Shown piece by piece: positions 57,012 through 64,000 of a stretch of 64,000 nt of DNA. The stretch is from Megascapheus bottae. Its lineage: Eukaryota; Chordata; Mammalia; Rodentia; Geomyidae. Below the pieces are notes generated by a model. That model saw nothing but the letters and a program-made list of their open reading frames with translations. It made no database searches and had not been told where the DNA came from. The stretch spans positions 14,648,927-14,712,926 of the forward strand of contig JANJXV010000024.1 in assembly GCA_024803745.1 (NCBI GenBank), given 5' to 3'. Both the position numbers and the translations under genes were made by a program. The first letter of the stretch is position 1; every line of letters starts with the position of its first letter.

Positions 57012-57314
57012 CTGAGAAGGAAGACAGACCAATGGGTTGCTCAAGAGAGGAGTGTGTGCTCTGGATGGCTGAGCTGGTGGGAAAAGGAGCATCAGCAGCT
57101 CATAGGACCTGCCCCAACTCAACAAATCCGGAAACGACCACTTTCTTCTCCTTTTAAAAATTGGGTCTGTCTCCACCAAGTCTAAATTTGGCAAAGATGC
57201 TCATCTCTATCACCGATTTCCAAATACAGAAACAGATCCTTCCCAACTTTCTGTCTGTTCCACCTCCCATTCATCCTTCACTCTTGCCCTCTTCTCTCCT
57301 TCAGCCAACCTCAC

Positions 57315-57316
<2 letters not shown>

Positions 57317-57351
<35 letters not shown>
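57317..57351 (+). repeat. (GT)17 microsatellite
   Basis: Perfect GT run followed by gcctgtgtatatgc. Confidence 0.97.
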
Positions 57352-57352
<1 letters not shown>

Positions 57353-59199
57353 CTGTGTATATGCTTGTTCGTGTGTGTTCTTCGACTTCTTTGTTGCTGT
57401 TGTTGTTTTTTACACACTAGTTCTATCGGGGCTTCTCTATTTTCCATTCCATTCCAATTCCTATCTGGCTTTCCAAACATGATTCAACTCTCAATTACTG
57501 CAATTGCTTCACCCTACCTTAGGTAATGTTAACAGGATTCTCCGTATGGGCCATAGCCCTCTGAAGTTTTGTACTATCTAGATTATATGATGATTACTGG
57601 GCTAAGTGCAGCCCTCTCCTATCAAGAGTGAGCTTCTCAAGAGAATAAGGTCTGTTTGGTGTCTTTTGTTAAAGTCCTACTAGATGAAAGATAAATGCAG
57701 AAGGGAGGGCAAGGAAGAGCAAAGGGACAAAGGTAGCTGTTAACAGCAAGTTCTGAACTACAGTCCCAACTCTGTGGCTTGGGGACCTGCTATATAGATT
57801 TCTGTCACTGTTCAATGTCCTGTGTTGTACAAAGTGTACCATGTCACAGTGCAGATCTCTAGTGAGACCTGGGCTTCTTACCATCTTCACTGACAAGGGT
57901 TTATGAAAGATGCGGGTAAAAGTAAGGACTATGCTTAAATGCCACTCTTCATGAATTCACTGTATCCAGGTATCTGAGGTTCCGGGAACCATATTTAATC
58001 CAAGCCAGATAAGTTTTAGAGCAGAACTGAGAGCCCATGAATAAGAATCTGGAATCCTGAATCTGCTACAGTAGAAGAGGACAGGCAGAGTTCTCACCAG
58101 GGGGAAAGCACTCCTGTCTGCCTTATCTCTTTAGGGTGGAGAAGGATATCAGGAGGTCGTTCGGGATGGGAAGAAGATCTGGAGAAGGTGCTTAGTAGGA
58201 AACAGAGCAGGTAAGGATGGGATGAGGAGTCAGTACTGGGAAGAGACGTGTGGAGGGCAGAGAAGTGAAAATGAGAGGAAGTAAGCACTTTCTGAGCAAC
58301 TCTTGGTATAACTCCTAGGCCAGAGGACAGTTACTCCACAGACATGGGTAAGGCAGGGTATCTTTGGCTACAGAAAAAATAGCATAATGGTGAGCAGTCT
58401 CAGTGGACAATTTAGTCAGTGATGAGAAAATCACTGGAGATACAGATAAAACTGTCTGTCCCCTCCCTCCTCTGCCAAGGAAGAGGAAGAAAGAGGAGAC
58501 ACCAAGACCTTAGAGTAAAATAAATGTGTACTATAAAATAAACAATCCAATATAAATTCTAAGAGACACCATCCCAGGAGGTAAAGGTCAGGCAGACATG
58601 AGTCTGGTCATCTCTGTGGCACTCCCTGACTGCTGACAACAGACCAATGGCCACAAAAGCATCTGCCTCCAAGTCTTAGAAGTTAATTTACCAGGCCAGT
58701 TTCTCGGCGAGGACTCCATTACCTTCAGCCATTAGGCTAATGTTATGGACTTTTGCAGAATGTCTGTACTGACATCGCTATTAATAATGTTATTACACCC
58801 ATTAACAGTAGACTCAGAGCTGTTACAGCTTAAATTATTCACTGAATTCCCAACTTTGAAGTTCCAGTTTCCAAGAGGAATCAGTAAGTCTGAAAAGTGT
58901 CTTTGATTAAATTATGAAGAGAAGAAAAAACATGGAGCTACTTCTTGGCCAAATATCACCTGGAGTCACCAAACAGAAATTCAGACAAATTTAAAAGAAA
59001 AAAAATGATTCCATCTCTCTTATTTTGATGGGAGAATCTCAGAACAAGTATGGCCTGCATCACTTGCTGCTTCCAAAGTGAATGGAGTTACATCAGCAAC
59101 TGCTGCAGAGAACCCCAGTCTAAACACGTGTATCACCTTCTCCCAACATAGACTAGCAACAGGCACTTTACAGTTCAGACACAAAGCTGATCACTGCTT

Positions 59200-59312
59200 G
59201 GTATCCCCATCTTCTTATCTATGAAATAGTACCCACCTACCAGAGTTTCTATGAGGATTAAATGAGATGATGTAGGTAACTCATTTAGAACAGGGCATGG
59301 CTCAAAGCAAGT
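59200..59312 (+). mobile_element. MIR fragment (3' half)
   Basis: catcttcttatctatgaaat, gaggattaaatgagatgatg and agaacagggcatggctcaaa are the MIR 3' end (ctcatctgtaaaatg...aggattaaatgagataat). Confidence 0.8.
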
Positions 59313-60465
59313 TCTCAATAGAAGAGAGATCATACTTCTTTGGCTTCCTCATTCCACCCTCCTCCAAACTAGCTGATGCAGAAGCAACAATTTTCTTGCA
59401 CAATGGTACCCAGGGTAAATCAAAAGGAGATGAAAGAGAAGGCTATAATGGTTTTCCTCATAATGAGAGAGAGAGTATCTCAGAGGTCAGGAAGGAAAGG
59501 AGAGGGAAAGCATGGTATGAATTGTAGCTTTGTTTTCTTAATAGCTGTCAAAGGGTGTTGAGAACTCAGCTCGTTTAGTCAAAAGTCAAGTTTAAGGTCA
59601 GACCCAGAGATGTTTTGACATTTATACCACCGTTCAGGACCCAGGAGGGTGGAGGCTGAAAATGTCCAAAGGCACAGACAATTGACCTTAAAATTGATGG
59701 GATAATGGAGGGAAAGGATATATCCCTTCTAATGTCTTACGGAGTCTGCCAAGGTAACTGTCCTTTGCATTCCCAGGGCTGTGATTTCTCAAGAGGTAGG
59801 CCAGAGTAGAAATGTGCACATTTCTAGCTCCCAGAGGATCCCCTAAGATGCTTACTTCCAAAGGCTCCAGCGAGTACTTCAACTCTATCATAAAGAATCC
59901 TTCAGATGGAAAGAAGGTCCTGCTTTGTTCATTTTCTGGACAGGTATACAGAACTTAAATAAACTGACAAAGTACCAGCTATGTGACTTCATGTTTTCAG
60001 ATGTATGTCCCTGTCACCATCATTCATCATCCCTAGCCCAAATACAAACTGCTCACAGCTGGTCAGCAGTGAACAGTCTGAGCGGTCTCCAAGGAGGCCC
60101 ATTGGTTCCACAGCTGAATTCTTCCTTGCACAGATTTTTTTTCTCTCTCCACTGCCTCTGCATGGGGCCCTTGCAGCCCAGATCAGAGGTGCTAACAGCC
60201 CTTAGGGAGAAAGGCCCTGGGCCCCTGGAAGGGGTTATTATTCAAGCCAGTGGTTTCAATGAGATTATCCTCTCTAATGAAGCAGCTACCTCCGCCCTCC
60301 CCTAAGCCTGAACTTTCACTGCTGGAGAATTCCCAGCCAAGTGGAAAATTAGAAGGGAGAGGAATGAGAGAAGAAGGGGGTGAGGAGAGGGAGAGAGGTA
60401 GTGATTAAGTTCAGTAGAAATTAATTCATAGCGGGAAAGAAATATTAAATCCCAGGGCTGCTGAC

Positions 60466-60502
60466 CAAGAAAACATTTCAACATGAAAATAATGTTTTCT
60501 TG
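60466..60502. repeat. Inverted repeat, 12-bp stem and 13-nt loop
   Basis: caagaaaacatt (60466-60477) pairs perfectly with aatgttttcttg (60491-60502). No transposon family was recognised around it. Confidence 0.93.
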
Positions 60503-60739
60503 TGAGACTGGCCTGGGTGAGTCTCCATAGGTCTTCTGGTAGGGGACAACTGAACTTGAATTTAACAACTTGTTCCTTACCTCTCCCTTGACCCATCCCA
60601 ATGTGTCCTTCATAGTGGTCATGTGCTTAAAATGCAGCACTTTGGGGACCTCTGTGCTTAGAATATAAGAAGACTGAGAAAGAAAAAGGGAGAAAGGTGG
60701 GGGGAGACCTTTCAAAGAAGGCTAACTATAGCTTAGATC

Positions 60740-60805
<66 letters not shown>
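60740..60805 (+). repeat. (TGCG)10 followed by (TG)n
   Basis: Ten TGCG units then about 13 TG units, a strict alternation of pyrimidine and purine over 66 bp. Confidence 0.97.
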
Positions 60806-60849
60806 CTAATACTGACTCTTCACCTCAGAATCTCATGCTCTTGTTTGGT

Positions 60850-61032
60850 GGTTTGGTTGTTTGTTTGTTTGCTCAAGACTGGTACTCTATCACCTGAGCC
60901 ATAACTCCACTTCTGGGTTTTTGTTGCTATGACTCAGGAACTTTTCTGTCTAGGCTAGCTTTGAACTGGGATACTCAAATCTTAGGCTCTTAAGTAGCTA
61001 GGATTTCAGGTGTGAGCCACCGGTGCTCACCA
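60850..61032 (-). mobile_element. Dimeric B1/ID-type SINE, minus orientation, truncated
   Basis: actggtactctatcacctga, tgtctaggctagctttgaac and ttaagtagctaggatttcag, then gtgagccaccggtgctc. Confidence 0.83.
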
Positions 61033-61034
61033 GT

Positions 61035-61388
61035 AGCTTAGATTTTGAATGACTCCCAAAGGCCCAGGTGTGGAAGACTGTTTCTCAGGGCACTATATGG
61101 AGGTGTTAGGACTTTTAGGAGGTAGGGTCAAGGGAAGGGACTTAGGCTCTGGGAGGAGATATTGGAATCTGGGGTCCTTTCTAATCTTCTCTTTGTACCC
61201 TGGCTGCTGTGAGGTGAAAAAGGTCCTTTACTACATGCTCATGCCATGGTATTCTATGCCACCACAGGCCCGAAGTGATAGGACTAAGCAATGGTGAACT
61301 GAAACTGTGAGTCAAAATAAATGCCTCATTATTTAAATTGATTTACTCAGGTATTTTGTTACAGTGCTGTAAAACTTGGTGACAACTG
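61035..61388 (+). mobile_element. MaLR-type LTR remnant
   Basis: tgactcccaaaggcccaggt, ggtgttaggacttttaggag, actgaaactgtgagtcaaaa and caggtattttgttacagtgc are in MaLR LTR order. It adjoins the SINE on its left. Non-coding. Confidence 0.75.
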
Positions 61389-62598
61389 AAGGAAACATAA
61401 AACAGTTTAATATGTGTAATCAATGGGGATGGGGGACAGAGCCTGGGGTAGGGGAGATCATAGTAACTCTTTTATCATTGCTACCACATCTGAGGACTCT
61501 GGAAAGGGAGAAGAGAGTGGTTCCTACCCCTTGTCTACCCCACTTCTGGAATGCCCATAGAAATCGGGAGATACCTCTATATGGTTTGGAGGAAGATGGA
61601 CTAGATAATCCAGGGAATCCTCCTAGAGGAGGAGGTGTGAGAAGTTTCTTGCTTGAAGAAGATGGAGCAGGTAAGACATCTTAATGTCATGATTTGAGGA
61701 TCCAGTAACTGATACAGTTGTTGAATGGAAGTCTGAGTAGTTAGGTTGTCCCGTCTCAATACTGAGGATAGACCCAAGATAGGAAGGCTGAGAAAGTACC
61801 ATGATTCCTTCCTGCTACCAGCTTCTTCAGAACTGATACCCCCATCCTTTATATCCCTAAAAATCCAGTCAACTGGATTAACACCTGATATTGAATGCAT
61901 GTCTCCGCCATGAAGAGGGCATAAAACTTAAAGTGTAAGGCTCTGTTGGAGGCCAAAGAACCTTTTTGTGCTTTTATAGCAATCAAGAAGTCCTGTACCT
62001 ATCTCTACCAGCTCAGAAGATGGCTAGCTATCTGTACTGAGTAGCCAGGCTCTACACAGACCCCAGGCTGGATTCAATCTTTGACAAAGCCATGCTTTGA
62101 ACCAGTGATTTATTGAAGACAAATCTTAAGTGTCAGGTAAGAGTCTTAGAGGTTCTTTTTTTTTTTTTTTTCTCTAGAAGTCAAATTACATCAAGTGGTT
62201 ACCAAAAGAGAAGGCAAACGAATTTGGGTCTCTTCTTGTTATTATTAAGCATTGTTTTATCTTTTAAGATTGAGGAGAGGTTAAGGAAAAAGAATGATCC
62301 AAAGAGGGAAAAGGTAGAGGGAAGGGAAGAAGGAAGAAGAGCAGGAAGAGAAGAAAAGGGATGTCTTGAACAATCCATTGTCTTTCTAATCTAGCTGGTA
62401 ATAAGGATGTTGTGTATTACTTGAGATGGTTTGCAACCATCACGGCAACTGATTCCGATCAGCTTCCTGCTGCATTTTATCCCCTAGCCCGTGTTTCCAT
62501 GTTCATTAATGGCACCAGGTGCAGCAGGCTTGGTGCAGGGAAGCACTTTGCTCAGGGCGAGCTGGGTCAATCCACTCTGTAAGGCACTGTGAAGCATG

Positions 62599-62601
<3 letters not shown>

Positions 62602-62643
<42 letters not shown>
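62602..62643 (+). repeat. (GT)21 microsatellite
   Basis: Perfect GT run followed by gcacatgtgggcacgtgcat. Confidence 0.97.
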
Positions 62644-62645
<2 letters not shown>

Positions 62646-62997
62646 ACATGTGGGCACGTGCATAATAAGGGCTAGGAAGAAAACAGGAGTTAAGAGAAAA
62701 AAGAAAAAGCATACTGTCTTAAGTTTGTTTATCTGCTGAACCATGGCGGGGAAAAAAAATGAAAATACCAGAGCTAAATGTGGGGCTTACTTTTCTGGAC
62801 AAGAAATGGGAAACTTGGCAAACAGACAAGGAAGATCACTGCACAGCCTGCAAACAGCACACTGCACTGAAGCAAACACCAGCATTTCCTCGGGACTGTG
62901 CAGGCTTTTTGCCAACAGCCCTAGGTAGGGCCACTAACTTCTTCAGCTGATCCGTACGAAGTAGCCTAAGAATGTAGGTTAAGAAAATAAGAAGTAT

Positions 62998-63122
62998 CCA
63001 TGTGCTGAAGGCTCATAGTGGTAATCCTAGCTCCTCAGGAGGTTGAGGTCTAAGGATCATGGTTTGAAGCCAGCCTGGGCAGAAAGGTCCACAAAACTCT
63101 CATCGTCAATTAATGCCCTTTC
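62998..63122 (+). mobile_element. Truncated B1-like SINE (left module)
   Basis: tagtggtaatcctagctcct, ggatcatggtttgaagccag and actctcatcgtcaattaatg. The right module is missing. Confidence 0.87.
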
Positions 63123-64000
63123 CCCCCAAAGAGGATAATCAGTAATGCTAATTCCCTGTTCTTTGTGCCTTTGGGGTGGCTGGTGAGCAGACTGCCTAAG
63201 TGGTGTGACTGGAGAAGCTGCCCACGGGCAGGAAGGCAGGGGATCTATCTAATAGTAGATAGTCCCAGCCTCTCCCTCATTCCAGTTCTGAGGGAGAAAA
63301 GAGAAGGGAGGGGACTATGGAGGGGCCTCAGTTCCAGCCCCAGCCTGTACTGGCAGGCCTGTGATAAGGTCATCAGGCCTATGACTAGCAGGATGACCTG
63401 TTCCGGGCCGTGAAGGGCCACCTTCACACCCCCTTCTGCAGTTTTCACAGTGTGGCTGAATGATGGCTTTTTTCATCTTCCTTCTGAGCCAAGAAAGTCA
63501 CACCAGGCCCACATCTGTCCACAGGCAGAGTATTAGGTTTAACTGATGACCTCTGGCTGGGTAGCAGTCCTTGGCCTTTCCCCTCACTTCCTTCGGTTTG
63601 TCAGAGGTTACATAATAAGGAAGAGGAAAATTCTGGAAAGAAGCCTTTGACATTTCCTTAGGGAGTGGAGGTCTGGACCTCAGTCCTAGGGGACAGAGGG
63701 GCTGTGTAAACGCTGTGCTTATTTACATGTCCATGATCTGGGTTACAGGAGCCTCTTGGGAGAGAGCTCATGACTCTTCCTAGGGGAGGTACCTGACAGG
63801 CCAATCGATTTGTTGTATCTGCCACGGGTGAGATCTCATTACCTCCTAAGACTGAGATGGACTCCATTGTCTGGGAAAGGGCCAAGAAAGGAGTAGACAG
63901 AAGACAGATGTGTAGGGAGGTAGGGGTTGGAGGGAGCTGAGGACCTGCCAAGCCAGGTCACTGGAGGGAGCATTCCAGGCTCAGGGCAGGAAAAGATTCT

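Larger units (their letters stand above)
57012..64000 (-). other. Intron upstream of e1 (partial)
   Basis: No plexin exon was found. It holds (TG)n at 57317, a MIR at 59200, a hairpin at 60466, a TGCG/TG tract at 60740, SINEs at 60850 and 62998, an MaLR LTR at 61035 and (GT)n at 62602. 57360-59190, 59320-60460 and 63125-64000 have no recognised element, apart from TAAT-rich sequence at 58690-58900. Confidence 0.8.

Noticed and set aside
57012..64000. Search for the preceding PSI1/sema exon
   Set aside because: No minus-strand frame shows the expected CGWC-containing PSI1 or sema sequence. The exon must lie to the right.

Overview
The window is ordinary mammalian genomic DNA. Short coding exons with clean GT-AG splice sites lie in long introns full of SINEs, fossil L1, MIR, MaLR and ERVL LTRs, DNA-transposon relics and microsatellites. 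The many dimeric SINEs (a B1/7SL-like half joined to an ID/tRNA-like half) point to a rodent. The monomer style suggests a castorimorph such as a kangaroo rat, pocket mouse or beaver, but that assignment is tentative. No prokaryotic, viral-coding, rRNA or CRISPR feature is present.

One gene accounts for all the coding sequence: a class A plexin, best identified as PLXNA2, on the minus strand. Nineteen consecutive internal exons (57011 down to 2449) total 2,896 nt and encode 965 residues in one unbroken frame, roughly the second half of the ectodomain through the first part of the cytoplasmic GAP region. Exons below are numbered e1 to e19 in transcription order, and residues are counted from the first complete codon of e1. 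The sema domain, signal peptide and promoter lie beyond the right edge. The Rho-GTPase-binding domain, second GAP block and 3' UTR lie beyond the left edge.

Layout from high to low coordinates: 57012-64000, upstream intron (a MaLR LTR, SINEs, a TGCG/TG tract and a hairpin); e1-e4 (57011-52381), end of PSI1, first IPT-like segment and PSI2; a 10.8 kb intron with an ERVL-type LTR; e5-e6 (41617-34514), second IPT-like segment; e7-e14 (34068-13897), PSI3 and four IPT/TIG domains; e15 (13535-13301), transmembrane helix and juxtamembrane coiled coil; e16-e19 (11742-2449), start of the GAP fold; 1-2448, downstream intron.

The protein would be a semaphorin receptor for axon guidance. The PSI/IPT stalk links the sema head to the membrane, the single helix crosses it, and the cytoplasmic part acts on Rap-type small GTPases.

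No previously undescribed system was found. The most unusual non-coding items are a five-copy, nearly identical 88-bp minisatellite with a TATA-like core (9181-9620), two near-perfect palindromes (55107-55133, 25793-25815), a 12-bp-stem hairpin (60466-60502), and repeat tracts placed close to splice sites of e2, e12 and e15.
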